In this document: one piece after another, positions 1 through 8,558 of the stretch | Layout of the letters: every line of letters starts with the position of its first letter | How positions within the stretch are numbered: position 1 is the stretch's first letter | NCBI GenBank assembly: GCA_021849745.1 | Contig: JAJZSN010000006.1 | Span: 1-54,142, forward strand | Source: Bacillota bacterium | GTDB taxonomy: Bacteria; Bacillota; GCA-003054495; Carboxydocellales; JAJZSN01 | Direction of reading: 5' to 3' | DNA length: 54,142 nt | Translations under genes and position numbers: made by a program | The notes under the pieces: model-generated | What the model was told of the DNA's origin: nothing | Seen by the model: the letters and a program-made list of their open reading frames with translations, nothing else | The model's database searches: none

Positions 1-144
1 GATGACGTGCTCATTCAATTTTTCAATGGCTTCAAGGCCGTCTTTTGCTTTAATTACCGTTATACCCTCATTTTTTAGGTATATTTCAATGGCATCCCGG
101 ATTTCTTTTTCGTCATCAACTACTAATACAAAGTAGTTATTCAC
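1..144 (-). CDS. Response regulator, receiver domain N-terminus (partial)
   Basis: The first 48 codons of a two-component response regulator, cut by the window edge. The frame starts at a GTG preceded by AAGGAGGG and reads VNNYFVLVVDDEKEIRD, which shows the beta-1 strand and the acidic DD pair that binds Mg2+ in CheY-like receiver domains. A KNEGITV-type helix-strand follows. The phospho-acceptor Asp and the output domain lie outside the window, so the DNA-binding class (OmpR, NarL or other) cannot be told. The start is separated from the neighbouring helicase gene by a terminator. Confidence 0.85.
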   Translation of the reverse strand, partial: MNNYFVLVVDDEKEIRDAIEIYLKNEGITVIKAKDGLEAIEKLNEHVI

Positions 145-276
145 TTTTCGCCCTCCTTTCCAAAGGCCTGAGTTCATTATAAAGGGCAATTCTTAATATC
201 CGGTCAGTATAAATCTTAAGACTTTCTTAATTTTACACTTTTTTTGGTTAGGGAAACAGTAGTAATTAATAAGAAA

Positions 277-305
277 CAGCCCAAACCCTTTGACAGGTTG
301 GGCTG
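277..305 (-). terminator. Terminator downstream of the DEAD-box helicase
   Basis: Eight-base-pair stem (CAGCCCAA with TTGGGCTG, 277-284 and 298-305) directly after the helicase stop codon. On the minus strand it is followed by a T-rich stretch (TTTCTTATT), so it probably ends the helicase transcript. Confidence 0.65.
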
Positions 306-313
306 AATTACTG

Positions 314-1741
314 TTATGCAAATTTCTTTGATCTTTTACCTTGGGGTTTGCTGCCCTTGTACCCGGTTTGTTTGGGGCGCGGGCCGCCCGGTTTACGCTT
401 GTCGAACCTTGGTTTCTTTGGTTTAAACTCAGGCTCCTCGGTTAATTTAACCGGGGTTGTATCTGGTTCCTTGGTAAGCAGCTTCAAAGCCGCCGCCAAA
501 AGGGTCACTGAGTCGGTTTGTTCCAGCAGCTCCTCGGCCAATCCTTTATATAGACCCGCATCTCCTTTATTTACAGCCTGCATCAGTGTTTCAACGGCCA
601 GCCGTTGTTGGCCTTCCATGGCCTCGTTGATAGTAGGAACGGGCATGCGGACCATTTTCCTTTTGGTTATCCGTTCAATCTGTTTAAGATGGCCAATTTC
701 CCGGGGAGTTACAAAGCTGATGGCCAGGCCGGATTTGCCCGCCCTTCCGGTGCGGCCTATCCGGTGAACATAGCTTTCCGGATCCTGGGGCAGGTCATAA
801 TTGTACACATGGGTCACCCCGCTGATATCAAGGCCCCGGGCCGCCACATCAGTGGCTACCAGAATCTCGATAACCCCTTCCTTGAAACGCCGTAACACAC
901 TGTCCCGTCTAGCCTGGGTCAAATCCCCGTGAATTCCTTCAGCCGCATAGCCACGCTTATTAAGGGCCTCATAAAGCTCATCCACCCGCCTTTTGGTCCG
1001 GCCGAACACGATGGCCAGTTCCGGTGATTGCATATCCAACAGACGACAAAGGACATCGAATTTCTGTTTTTCGTGAATTTCTATGAAGCTCTGCTCGGTA
1101 TTGGGCACGGTCATCTCTTTAGCTTGGATTCTAACAAGTTCCGGGTTTTTCAAGAAAACCCGGGCCAAATCCTCAATTTGCTTGGGCATGGTGGCTGAAA
1201 AGAGGAGGATTTGACTCTCCTTGGGTATCTCCTCCAGGATGGTTTTGATATCCTCGATAAAGCCCATATTGAGCATTTCATCGGCTTCATCAAGGATAAC
1301 CATCTCTACTTGCTGTAACCGGATGGTTCTCCTTCTCATATGATCCATTAAACGACCGGGGGTTCCCACGATTATCTGGGGTCTGTTCTTCAAAGCCCTT
1401 ATCTGGCGGTTAATATCCTGACCGCCATAAATAGGAAGGGCCCGGATACCCTTGAAATGGCCGATTTTATTAATTTCTTCGGCCACCTGAACCGCTAACT
1501 CACGGGTTGGGGCAACAACCAACCCATTGATATTTGGGGCTTGGAAATCGGTTTTTTCCACCAGGGGGATGCCAAAGGCTGCCGTTTTCCCTGTCCCTGT
1601 TTGAGCTTGACCGATAATATCCCGGCCGGTCATTACCAGGGGAATGGTATTCTCCTGAATGGGAGTGGCTTCTTCAAAACCCATTTCAGCTATTGCTCTA
1701 ATTACGGAATCGCTTAATCCCAATTCATTAAAAGTTGTCAT
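314..1741 (-). CDS. DEAD-box ATP-dependent RNA helicase (CshA/DeaD type)
   Basis: ATP-dependent unwinding of RNA duplexes, in this family usually in ribosome assembly, mRNA decay and cold adaptation; cytoplasmic. The 475-residue protein has the Q motif ([10 protein letters not shown], about 21-30), motif I AQTGTGKT (46-53), DEAD (151-154), SAT (182-184) and HRIGRTGR, followed by a basic Lys/Arg/Gly-rich tail that probably binds RNA. An upstream in-frame methionine exists, but the ATG at 1741 is preferred because AAAGGAGC lies correctly in front of it and the protein then begins [10 protein letters not shown], as in relatives. The neighbouring cold-shock gene fits a joint role in cold response, but a hairpin separates the two transcripts. 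Confidence 0.95.
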   Translation of the reverse strand: MTTFNELGLSDSVIRAIAEMGFEEATPIQENTIPLVMTGRDIIGQAQTGTGKTAAFGIPLVEKTDFQAPNINGLVVAPTRELAVQVAEEINKIGHFKGIRALPIYGGQDINRQIRALKNRPQIIVGTPGRLMDHMRRRTIRLQQVEMVILDEADEMLNMGFIEDIKTILEEIPKESQILLFSATMPKQIEDLARVFLKNPELVRIQAKEMTVPNTEQSFIEIHEKQKFDVLCRLLDMQSPELAIVFGRTKRRVDELYEALNKRGYAAEGIHGDLTQARRDSVLRRFKEGVIEILVATDVAARGLDISGVTHVYNYDLPQDPESYVHRIGRTGRAGKSGLAISFVTPREIGHLKQIERITKRKMVRMPVPTINEAMEGQQRLAVETLMQAVNKGDAGLYKGLAEELLEQTDSVTLLAAALKLLTKEPDTTPVKLTEEPEFKPKKPRFDKRKPGGPRPKQTGYKGSKPQGKRSKKFA

Positions 1742-1790
1742 TACTAAAAAGCTCCTTTTCTTATTTTCCCTTATTATAACCAAAAGCGAA

Positions 1791-1822
1791 CAGGGCATTT
1801 CCGAGATACCGGAAATGCCCTG
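1791..1822 (-). terminator. Terminator after the cold-shock gene
   Basis: Twelve-base-pair inverted repeat CAGGGCATTTCC / GGAAATGCCCTG downstream of the csp stop and upstream of the helicase start. The T-run after it on the minus strand is weak (TTCGCTTTT), so it may be leaky or may stabilise the short csp mRNA. Confidence 0.6.
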
Positions 1823-1845
1823 TCACACATAATTTTTCTGTTAAA

Positions 1846-2043
1846 TTACAGACGAACTACGTTAGCCGCTTGAGGGCCGCGGTTACCTTGGACAACTTCA
1901 AACTCCACGGATTGTCCTTCATCCAAGGATTTGAACCCGTCTCCCTGGATAGCGGAGAAATGAACGAATACATCTCCACCCTCGTTACTTTCGATGAAAC
2001 CAAAACCTTTTTCTGCGTTAAACCATTTTACTTTACCTTGCAT
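1846..2043 (-). CDS. Cold-shock protein (CspA/CspB family)
   Basis: Sixty-five-residue single-domain nucleic-acid chaperone that binds single-stranded RNA and DNA through a five-stranded beta barrel. RNP1 (KGFGFIE, 12-18) and RNP2 (VFVHF, 25-29) are intact and the protein ends NVVRL, as in Bacillus CspB. The open frame runs further upstream, but the ATG at 2043 is preceded by AGGAGG and gives the normal family length. A consensus promoter lies about 130 bp upstream, leaving a leader of roughly 120 nt, the long untranslated region usual for cold-inducible csp genes. Confidence 0.95.
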   Translation of the reverse strand: MQGKVKWFNAEKGFGFIESNEGGDVFVHFSAIQGDGFKSLDEGQSVEFEVVQGNRGPQAANVVRL

Positions 2044-2172
2044 TCTTTGCAGGCCTCCTAAAAAATAAATTTGAATCAAAAAGCGGAATAACTGCAAACG
2101 CCTTTTGATCCATACTGTAAACAGAGGCCAAAAACACTTTGAGTTGTTCACATCTTTTTAACACTGTTAATG

Positions 2173-2201
2173 AGTATATCACACAATTCCAAGAATTGCA
2201 A
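2173..2201 (-). promoter_or_regulatory. Sigma-A promoter of the cold-shock gene
   Basis: TTGCAA (2196-2201) and TATACT (2173-2178) on the minus strand with a 17-bp spacer. A perfect 6-bp inverted repeat (CAATTC-CAA-GAATTG, 2184-2198) overlaps the spacer and the -35 box and could be an operator. Predicted start near 2166. Confidence 0.7.
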
Positions 2202-2207
2202 GTACTT

Positions 2208-2867
2208 CTATTGCTTCTGTCCTAAAATTCCATAAATGAGCTTTAGATCCTGGTCAATAAATCTATGGTTGACGCTGCTCATATCAAATTTTAAGATGCG
2301 AAAGGCAAGCTGGACAAAAGACCCTAAAGTTAAAGCTGCAAACAATGTTCCTATCCCTACAGAACCGCCTAGTAGATACCCCATGACCAAGACCCCGGTT
2401 TCAATAGAATTCCTGATGAAGCCCACTGATTTACCCGTTCTTTTGGTCAAGACTACCATTAATCCGTCCCGGGGCCCGGAGCCAAGTCCTACACCCATAT
2501 AAAAGCAACTACCCACTCCTATTATAAACATCCCCGCCGACATCATGATTAAACTAGGGATAAAACCTTGAAAAGTGGGAATTAATTTATTGATTAAGAA
2601 AAAATCGATGAACAGCCCGATAAACAACATATTGCTCAAGGTTCCCCAGCCTATCCTTTCTCCAAGGAGGGCATCTATAATAACTAAAACAAATCCCACA
2701 AGAATACTGGCTTGCCCCATGGTAATACCGGTAATGTTAGAAAGGCCCTGGTGAAAGACATCCCAAGGGGAAAGACCTAGATTTGCATTGATGGTCATAA
2801 CGATACCCACTGCGTAAAGAAAAAGTCCGATAAATAACCTTCCGACACGTAACACTGAGGTTTCCAT
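2208..2867 (-). CDS. YczE/YitT-like integral membrane protein
   Basis: A 219-residue membrane protein of the YczE family (BCR/YitT superfamily) of unknown biochemical function. It has about five hydrophobic segments, starting with GRLFIGLFLYAVGIVMTI, and the conserved NANLGLSPWDVFHQGLS and GLGSGPRDGLMV motifs seen in this group. A GTG start 13 codons upstream is possible; the ATG at 2867 is preferred for its GGGGGGAGC ribosome site, although the spacing is short. It is a single-gene unit divergent from dapL. Transporter activity has been suggested for relatives but is not demonstrated here. Confidence 0.8.
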   Translation of the reverse strand: METSVLRVGRLFIGLFLYAVGIVMTINANLGLSPWDVFHQGLSNITGITMGQASILVGFVLVIIDALLGERIGWGTLSNMLFIGLFIDFFLINKLIPTFQGFIPSLIMMSAGMFIIGVGSCFYMGVGLGSGPRDGLMVVLTKRTGKSVGFIRNSIETGVLVMGYLLGGSVGIGTLFAALTLGSFVQLAFRILKFDMSSVNHRFIDQDLKLIYGILGQKQ

Positions 2868-3048
2868 TAAGCTCCCCCCGGTTTGTTTTGCTTCTGGATT
2901 AGGCACTACATACCCTTATTTTAGCAATTATTTAATCTACTTTACCTTAAACCGCTTAAAATTGCAATATTAACTTTACAAAAATCCTGTAAGTTTATAT
3001 AATTTTGCATAACGTAGTAAATTTTTCAGAGAAGGGATGAAATTTTAT

Positions 3049-4278
3049 ATGGCTTTTGTAAACGAGAATTATCTTAAATTACCCGGGAGTTACCTTTTCT
3101 CGGAAATTGCCCGGCGGGTCAACCAGTTCAAAGGGGACAACCCTGACGCCGATATTATCAGATTGGGCATCGGGGATGTTACCCGCCCCCTCCCGCCCGC
3201 CGTGCTGGAAGCAATGAAAAAGGCCATTGATGAAATGGGCAGCCAAGAAACCTTTAGGGGTTATGGACCGGAGCAGGGGTATCAATTCCTCATTGAGAAA
3301 ATCATAGAAAACGACTTCAAACCGCGGGGCGTAGAACTGGCGGTAGATGAAGTGTTTGTCAGCGACGGCTCTAAAAACGATACGGCCAACTTTCAGGAAC
3401 TTTTTGACCTTGATAACATTTTGGCCGTAACTGATCCCGTTTACCCGGTCTATGTTGATAGCAACGTCATGGCTGGGCGTACCGGCGGCGTCAATGCCAA
3501 AGGGCAGTTTGACAAGATTGTCTATCTCCCCTGCACCGAAGAAAACGGCATTAAGCCGGCTCTACCCCAAACCAGAGTAGACCTGATTTACCTGTGTTTC
3601 CCCAATAACCCAACAGGAATGACCCTTTCCAAAGAAGAACTGAAGCAGTGGGTGGACTATGCACGGGAAAACAGATCCATAATCCTCTTTGATGCCGCCT
3701 ATGAGGCTTTCATTCAGGAAGAAGGAGTGCCCCATAGTATATTCGAGATCGAGGGGGCCCGGGAAGTAGCGGTGGAATTCAGAAGTTTCTCCAAAACCGC
3801 CGGTTTCACCGGTACCAGGTGCGCCTATACCGTAGTGCCCAAAGAGGTCAAGGTCTATGATTCCACCGGCAGCGCCCACAGCCTGAACTCCCTCTGGCTG
3901 AGGAGACAGACCACCAAGTTTAACGGGGTTTCCTATCCCGTACAGGCTGGTGCGGCTGCAATCTATACCGAAGAAGGTAAAAAACAGATCAGAGAAACCA
4001 TTAAGTACTACATGGAGAACGCCAAAATCATCAAAGATGGCCTGATAAAGGCCGGCTACACCGTTTTCGGAGGGGTTAACGCCCCTTATATCTGGCTGAA
4101 AACCCCGGAGGGCTTGGGTTCCTGGGAATTCTTCGATAAGCTTATGAAGGATGCCCATGTGGTGGGTACCCCCGGCGCCGGATTCGGGGCCAGCGGGGAA
4201 GGATATTTCCGCTTAACCGCCTTCGGCAGCAGGGAGAATACCGAAAAAGCCATTGAGAGAATAAGAACTAGAATGTAG
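3049..4278 (+). CDS. dapL: LL-diaminopimelate aminotransferase
   Basis: PLP enzyme converting tetrahydrodipicolinate with glutamate directly to LL-2,6-diaminopimelate, bypassing the succinylase and acetylase routes of lysine and peptidoglycan precursor synthesis. The 409-residue sequence is collinear with Dap[20 protein letters not shown] at the N-terminus, NNPTG (186-190), FDAAYEAF with the PLP-contacting Asp215, and SFSKTAGF with Schiff-base Lys249. An ATG four codons upstream sits on the ribosome site itself, so the ATG at 3049 is preferred (AAGGGA, spacing about 11). Monocistronic, closed by a strong hairpin. DapL is typical of Peptococcaceae and related Clostridia. Confidence 0.96.
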   Translation: MAFVNENYLKLPGSYLFSEIARRVNQFKGDNPDADIIRLGIGDVTRPLPPAVLEAMKKAIDEMGSQETFRGYGPEQGYQFLIEKIIENDFKPRGVELAVDEVFVSDGSKNDTANFQELFDLDNILAVTDPVYPVYVDSNVMAGRTGGVNAKGQFDKIVYLPCTEENGIKPALPQTRVDLIYLCFPNNPTGMTLSKEELKQWVDYARENRSIILFDAAYEAFIQEEGVPHSIFEIEGAREVAVEFRSFSKTAGFTGTRCAYTVVPKEVKVYDSTGSAHSLNSLWLRRQTTKFNGVSYPVQAGAAAIYTEEGKKQIRETIKYYMENAKIIKDGLIKAGYTVFGGVNAPYIWLKTPEGLGSWEFFDKLMKDAHVVGTPGAGFGASGEGYFRLTAFGSRENTEKAIERIRTRM

Positions 4279-4292
4279 TATCGCAAAATTGT

Positions 4293-4330
4293 AGGACGGC
4301 CCTGATGACTTAGGTCAAATGGGCCGTCCT
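4293..4330. terminator. Bidirectional terminator between dapL and the lyase gene
   Basis: Ten-base-pair stem AGGACGGCCC / GGGCCGTCCT with an 18-nt loop. T-rich flanks on both sides (TTTATCTTT on plus, ACAATTTT on minus) let it serve the two convergent genes. Confidence 0.8.
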
Positions 4331-4340
4331 TTATCTTTCC

Positions 4341-5789
4341 TTATAAACTATCTCCGAAATCCTGTCTAAACTTGGCTACTAACTTGGTTTGCCAATCTGA
4401 AACCGTGGACAGTTTGCCAAAGAAGAACCGCAAGATTTTGGGTTCTTCCACAAATTTCAACCCGCCAATAAGCTCGCGGTTTTCATAAAGCCAGGCAATC
4501 CGGTCAACGGCGTATTTGACCTGGGAGAGGGTAAAGACCCGCCGAGGTAAGGCCAGACGTAACAGTTCCATATGGGCCAAGGGTTCATTCCCGTTTTCAT
4601 CTCTTTGTTCCGATAAAGTCCCTCTTTCCATACCACGGATACCACTTACGAGATAGAGGGCTGAAGCAAGGGCCCCTGCGGGATACAGGGTTTGGGGGAG
4701 ATGACTGAGGAATTCCATGGCATTGATGTGACAACCTAAACCACCGGCCGGTGTCACAACCGGTACTCCTTTTTTCTGGAGTTCGTCAACCATGTAGGCA
4801 ATGAATTGGGGGCCCTGATTGATCATATATTCATCCATGGTCTCATCCAGACCGACAGTGATTGCTTCCATCTCACGAACAGACATGCCGCCATAGGTGA
4901 GGAATCCTTCGTAAAGGGGGATAAGCTCGCGAATTTTCATATAAACTTCTTCATTATTGGTACAGATACCGCCGCCACGGGCACAACCAAGTTTACGGGC
5001 AGAAAAATAGATGACATCGGATAGATCCGCCATAGCGCGGGTAATTTCCCTGATGCTCATGTTTTTACATCTTTCTTCCCTTTGCTTGATGAAATAGAGA
5101 TTATCCGCCAATAGGCTGGCATCTAAAACAATCAAAAGCCCGAACTCATCACAGACTTTGCGAACCTCTTCCATATTCTCCAAGGAGAAGGGTTGTCCAC
5201 CGATTAAGTTGGTACCGGCCTCCAGACGGACAAAAGCAATCTTCTCTGCACCATGGGTTTTAATGAGTTCTTTGAGTTTTTCGATATCCAGATTACCTTT
5301 AAAAGAATTATCGCTCTTGATTCTTAAAGCCTCGTCAATGAATATCTCCTCTACAATGCCGCCATTCAAAACAATATGGGCTTTGGTGGTGGTAAAGTGA
5401 TAATTCATAGGAACTATAGTTCCTGGTTTGACCAAGACTTGGGAGAGAATATTTTCACAAGCTCTCCCCTGGTGGGCGGGCAGGAAATATTTTGTACCGA
5501 AAATCTCCTGGATTTTATTTTCCAATTTGGTAAAGGTTTCAGAGCCGGCATAGCTGTCATCGGCCTGCATCATGGCCGCCAATTGCTTGTCGCTCATGGC
5601 GTTTACGCCGCTATCTGTGAGCATATCCATGAAAACATCGGAGTTTTTCAGTAGGAAAGTATTATTTCCTGCCTCGTTGATGGCTTCCAAACGGCGCTCG
5701 ATAGGTACAAGATTCAATTTCTGCACAATCCGAACCTTGTGCATTTCCAGGGGAACGTTATCCCCGTAATAAAATTTGACCTCAGACAT
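4341..5789 (-). CDS. Beta-eliminating lyase, tryptophanase/tyrosine phenol-lyase family (divergent)
   Basis: PLP-dependent C-C lyase of the TnaA/TPL family, 482 residues, the family's usual length. Landmarks are the N-terminal KVRIVQKLNLVPIERR, FLPAHQGRACENIL (103-116), the PLP-contacting Asp223 in VLDAS, and SARKLGCARGGG with the likely Schiff-base Lys266. TnaA and TPL normally have SAKKD or SGKKD at this site; here the residue after the lysine is Leu and the following glycine-rich stretch differs. The substrate (tryptophan, tyrosine or another beta-substituted amino acid) is therefore open. AGGAGGG precedes the start, and a perfectly spaced promoter lies 65 bp upstream. No leader peptide of the tnaC type was seen. 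Confidence 0.85.
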   Translation of the reverse strand: MSEVKFYYGDNVPLEMHKVRIVQKLNLVPIERRLEAINEAGNNTFLLKNSDVFMDMLTDSGVNAMSDKQLAAMMQADDSYAGSETFTKLENKIQEIFGTKYFLPAHQGRACENILSQVLVKPGTIVPMNYHFTTTKAHIVLNGGIVEEIFIDEALRIKSDNSFKGNLDIEKLKELIKTHGAEKIAFVRLEAGTNLIGGQPFSLENMEEVRKVCDEFGLLIVLDASLLADNLYFIKQREERCKNMSIREITRAMADLSDVIYFSARKLGCARGGGICTNNEEVYMKIRELIPLYEGFLTYGGMSVREMEAITVGLDETMDEYMINQGPQFIAYMVDELQKKGVPVVTPAGGLGCHINAMEFLSHLPQTLYPAGALASALYLVSGIRGMERGTLSEQRDENGNEPLAHMELLRLALPRRVFTLSQVKYAVDRIAWLYENRELIGGLKFVEEPKILRFFFGKLSTVSDWQTKLVAKFRQDFGDSL

Positions 5790-5852
5790 TAAATAAAATC
5801 CCTCCTGTTCTACTATTCACCTGCCGTTACAAGTGAATCCTACAATGTATTA

Positions 5853-5881
5853 ATTATACTTCAATATTCAAGGTCTGACAA
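5853..5881 (-). promoter_or_regulatory. Sigma-A promoter of the lyase gene
   Basis: TTGTCA (5876-5881) and TATAAT (5853-5858) on the minus strand, 17-bp spacer; the leader would be about 57 nt. Confidence 0.8.
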
Positions 5882-5913
5882 TTGGTTTTCTTCACTAATA
5901 GCGAAAGTTAAAA

Positions 5914-5940
5914 GCCATACCTGCTATTTCCAGGTATGGC
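5914..5940 (-). terminator. Terminator of the decayed methyltransferase
   Basis: Ten-base-pair stem GCCATACCTG / CAGGTATGGC with a 7-nt loop, followed on the minus strand by TTTTAACTTT. It lies just after the stop codon of the methyltransferase remnant. Confidence 0.75.
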
Positions 5941-5954
5941 CTTTGATGATAGAG

Positions 5955-6408
5955 TTATTCTTCTAGCTGCATGATGTAGAAAACATATCCGTAAGTATGG
6001 GAATACCGGCGGAAGATGTTTATCTGCTTCGCCTCTGCGTCATAAATACCCTGGGCCACAATATTGCCCTCATGAGCCCAGCGTAAAACTTGCTCAAGGC
6101 TAAATTGCTTTGGATGTCACCCATCCCCGGATACTCCTTCTGCCAGAAATCCTTGATTTCTTGAGGTGGAGAAGGTTCTAACCAGGTTGCTTCCGTTACG
6201 GCAACGAAACCACCCGGCTTTAGAAAGCGCTTCCACTCCGACAACCCCTTGTAAAACCCCATGATGTAGATAGCCCCTTCCGACCAAATAAGGTCAAAGG
6301 CAGCAGGTTCAAAGGGCAGATTTACATATCGGTAATATCTAAAGAAAAGGGGAAAGCCCTCGAAAAAGCCCTAAGCTCTCCGGTTACCTTCCCTCTAAAT
6401 ATTTCCAT
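5955..6408 (-). pseudogene. SAM-dependent methyltransferase, decayed by internal deletion and frameshift
   Basis: Three pieces of one class I methyltransferase are visible in different frames. A start-like piece (MEIFRGKVTGELRAFSRAF, from 6408) runs into a stop. A central piece reads YVNLPFEPAAFDLIWSEGAI, then MGFYKGLSEWKRFLKPGG and KDFWQKEYPGMGDIQSN, the post-motif-I part of the Rossmann fold. The tail continues in another frame as SLEQVLRWAHEGNIVAQGIY and ends HTYGYVFYIMQLEE at 5955. The SAM-binding motif I region (DxGxGxG) that should separate pieces one and two is missing, so an internal deletion is inferred together with a frameshift near 6095. A plain terminator still follows. An assembly error cannot be excluded. 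Confidence 0.75.
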
Positions 6409-6506
6409 ATGTACAATAACTACAACATTTACGAAAAAACCATTTCAATTAAATCAGGTTTGTAAAAGATTCTCCCAAAGAAGATAGCTCTCTTTTAATT
6501 TAATTA

Positions 6507-7337
6507 CTAACTTAATTCCGCCAAATCCACCTTGGGTACCAGCCCTTCTTGGGCCGCCCGGTTAAGCAAAGTAGTTACCGCCTCATACCCTATGTCCCCT
6601 AAATCATAGCTGAACCGGTTAACATATAACTCAATGTGGGCCTTTGTCACTTCAGGGGACATCTCTTGGGCGTGACATAGTATGTAATCCTGGGCCGCCT
6701 CAGGGTTGTCCCAGGCGTATTGGACCGAGGCCCGAATCCAACCGGCGATAGCGGATAAATCCAAGGACCGCCGGGCGAGAATTGCTCCCAGGGGAATAGG
6801 CAAATCGGTTTCGGCCTCCCACCAACTGCCTAAGTCGGCCAGGAGGGTTAGCCCGTAGGAAGGATAGGTAAACCGTGCCTCGTGAATGACCAAGCCTGCA
6901 TCTATCATGCCGTCCCGCACAGCCGGCATAATCTCGTGGAAAGGCATAATTACAACCTCGCCCACCCCTCCGGGCACCTGTTGAGCTGCCCACAACCGGA
7001 AGAGCAAATAGGCGGTGGATCGCTCACTGGGTACCGCCACCCGGCGGCCGGACAGAACCTCCGGCCTGCTGTAACTGCCCGCAGCAAGTACCAGGGGTCC
7101 ACAACCCCTGCCCAAAGCGCCCCCGCAGGGCAGCAAGGCGTACTCTGATAAAACCCAGGGCAGGGCACCATAAGAGATTTTGACCACATCGGGTCCATTT
7201 CCACCAGCGGCCAAAGTGTTGGTGATATCTATATCAGCATAAATAACATCGAGCTTTGGAGCGCCGGGTATGAGTCCGTGGACCCATGCGTAAAAAATAA
7301 AGGTATCGTTAGGGCAAGGAGAAAAGGCTATTTTCAT
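6507..7337 (-). CDS. mqnD: 1,4-dihydroxy-6-naphthoate synthase
   Basis: MqnD catalyses conversion of cyclic de-hypoxanthine futalosine to 1,4-dihydroxy-6-naphthoate in the futalosine pathway of menaquinone synthesis. The 276-residue protein starts MKIAFSPCPNDTFIFYAWVH, the hallmark of this family, and carries the periplasmic-binding-protein-like motifs DVVKISYGALP and IHEARFTY. It overlaps the upstream mqnB gene by four bases (ATGA), which points to translational coupling. Together with MqnB it shows that this organism makes menaquinone without the MenA-G ring pathway; mqnA, mqnC and mqnE must lie elsewhere. Confidence 0.95.
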   Translation of the reverse strand: MKIAFSPCPNDTFIFYAWVHGLIPGAPKLDVIYADIDITNTLAAGGNGPDVVKISYGALPWVLSEYALLPCGGALGRGCGPLVLAAGSYSRPEVLSGRRVAVPSERSTAYLLFRLWAAQQVPGGVGEVVIMPFHEIMPAVRDGMIDAGLVIHEARFTYPSYGLTLLADLGSWWEAETDLPIPLGAILARRSLDLSAIAGWIRASVQYAWDNPEAAQDYILCHAQEMSPEVTKAHIELYVNRFSYDLGDIGYEAVTTLLNRAAQEGLVPKVDLAELS

Positions 7338-7990
7338 GATAAAACCTCCGGTAATACTGAAGTTGCTACTGCCAGCACGTCTAAAGCCTCTTTAATCCGC
7401 CAGGCGGCCCGGTCCCGCGGGCCAACGGCATTGGAGATGGCCCGAAGCTCCAGAACCGGTATTCCGCAATTATGGGCTGCCAGGGCCACCCCATATCCCT
7501 CCATGGCCTCGGCGGCGGCCCCTGGTACCCGAGCGGCTAGTCTGGCAGCGCTCTCAGCAGTACCTGTCACCGTGGATACCGTAAGGACAGGGCCGGTCAT
7601 CACCAGCAACTTAGCCGCTGCCAGCGCCCCATTCACCCGGTTCACTAAACCGTCATCCACCGGGATGGATGTTTCGCCGAAACCTAATTCATCCAAACTG
7701 CAGAAACCCTCAGTGGTCTCCACTCCCAGGTCGGCGGCAATAATCCGATCCGCCACCACCAGGGAACCTACTTCAGCTCTGCCGGGAAACCCTCCCCCGA
7801 TACCGGCGCTTATCACTAACCGGTACTCCGTAGTTGCCAACACCTTGGCCGTCCCGGCCGCAGCCGCTATGGGGCCAACCCCGGCAGCTATGACGTCAAA
7901 TCCACTATTGTTTTTTAGCCCTCTTAATACAGCATCCTTCTCCACCTCCACAGCGGTTACAATGAGGATGCCCCTTCCAGATTGAATCAT
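7334..7990 (-). CDS. mqnB: Futalosine hydrolase
   Basis: Nucleosidase of the phosphorylase/hydrolase (MTAN-like) superfamily that removes hypoxanthine from futalosine to give dehypoxanthinyl futalosine. The 218 residues show AAGVGPIAAAAGTAKVLA near the N-terminus, VISAGIGGGFPG for the nucleoside pocket, and AAEAMEGYGVALAAH, containing the catalytic/ribose-binding Met-Glu element. It directly precedes and overlaps mqnD, which identifies it as MqnB rather than an MTA/SAH nucleosidase. It is likely transcribed with the VOC gene that ends a few bases downstream of... its 5' side (8000-8365), from a promoter further upstream. Confidence 0.92.
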   Translation of the reverse strand: MIQSGRGILIVTAVEVEKDAVLRGLKNNSGFDVIAAGVGPIAAAAGTAKVLATTEYRLVISAGIGGGFPGRAEVGSLVVADRIIAADLGVETTEGFCSLDELGFGETSIPVDDGLVNRVNGALAAAKLLVMTGPVLTVSTVTGTAESAARLAARVPGAAAEAMEGYGVALAAHNCGIPVLELRAISNAVGPRDRAAWRIKEALDVLAVATSVLPEVLS

Positions 7991-7999
7991 TTTTTCTCC

Positions 8000-8365
8000 T
8001 TAACTCTGAACATATTCAATGCTTTCGCCATTGGGCCCCGTAAAGAAGAAAATCTTTAGCCCACCCATAACCTCTCTTGGCTGGTCTGTGGTTAAGTGTA
8101 ATCCTAATTCTTTTAACCGTGTTATCTCTTTTTCAATATTCTCCACCTTAAAGGCGATATGGCTGATTACGCCTTCTTTTCTCTCCTTATTATCATGGGT
8201 GAACTTAAGCAGTTCAATTTCCTGGTTCCCTGCTTTCAATAAGGTAAATTGGATATTTTCATCCTTATGTTGTTTGTATATTTCACAACCTAAAACCTTG
8301 GTATAAAACTCAACTGATTCATCCATACTTTGAACCACTATTCCAACATGAGAGAAATGAAACAT
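8000..8365 (-). CDS. VOC-family protein (glyoxalase/methylmalonyl-CoA epimerase-like)
   Basis: A 121-residue single-unit vicinal-oxygen-chelate protein of beta-alpha-beta-beta-beta repeats. Candidate metal ligands are in the expected order: His6 (SHVGIVV), Glu51 (QEIELLKF), His69 (ISHIAFKV) and Glu117 (GESIEYVQ). This H/E/H/E pattern fits lactoylglutathione-lyase-like or methylmalonyl-CoA-epimerase-like enzymes; the sequence does not settle the substrate. It ends ten bases before mqnB and may share a transcript with mqnBD, but no link to menaquinone synthesis is known. Confidence 0.85.
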   Translation of the reverse strand: MFHFSHVGIVVQSMDESVEFYTKVLGCEIYKQHKDENIQFTLLKAGNQEIELLKFTHDNKERKEGVISHIAFKVENIEKEITRLKELGLHLTTDQPREVMGGLKIFFFTGPNGESIEYVQS

Positions 8366-8558
8366 ACGTACCTCCTTGGCTGAATTAAGTCACTTAAAAT
8401 AGCAGTAACAAAACAGACTTTTTAGTATCCAGATTTTCAATTATATCATACCACAATTTTGTCTTGTTCGCCAAAACATAGCACTTGAAAGGGAATGCCA
8501 TAAAAAGGGCTATCAGGTGACTAATCAAAATAAAGGCGGTAACAACTCAAACTATCCA

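Noticed and set aside
3562..4158. 198-codon minus-strand frame
   Set aside because: Antisense to dapL, which is intact and has normal motifs.
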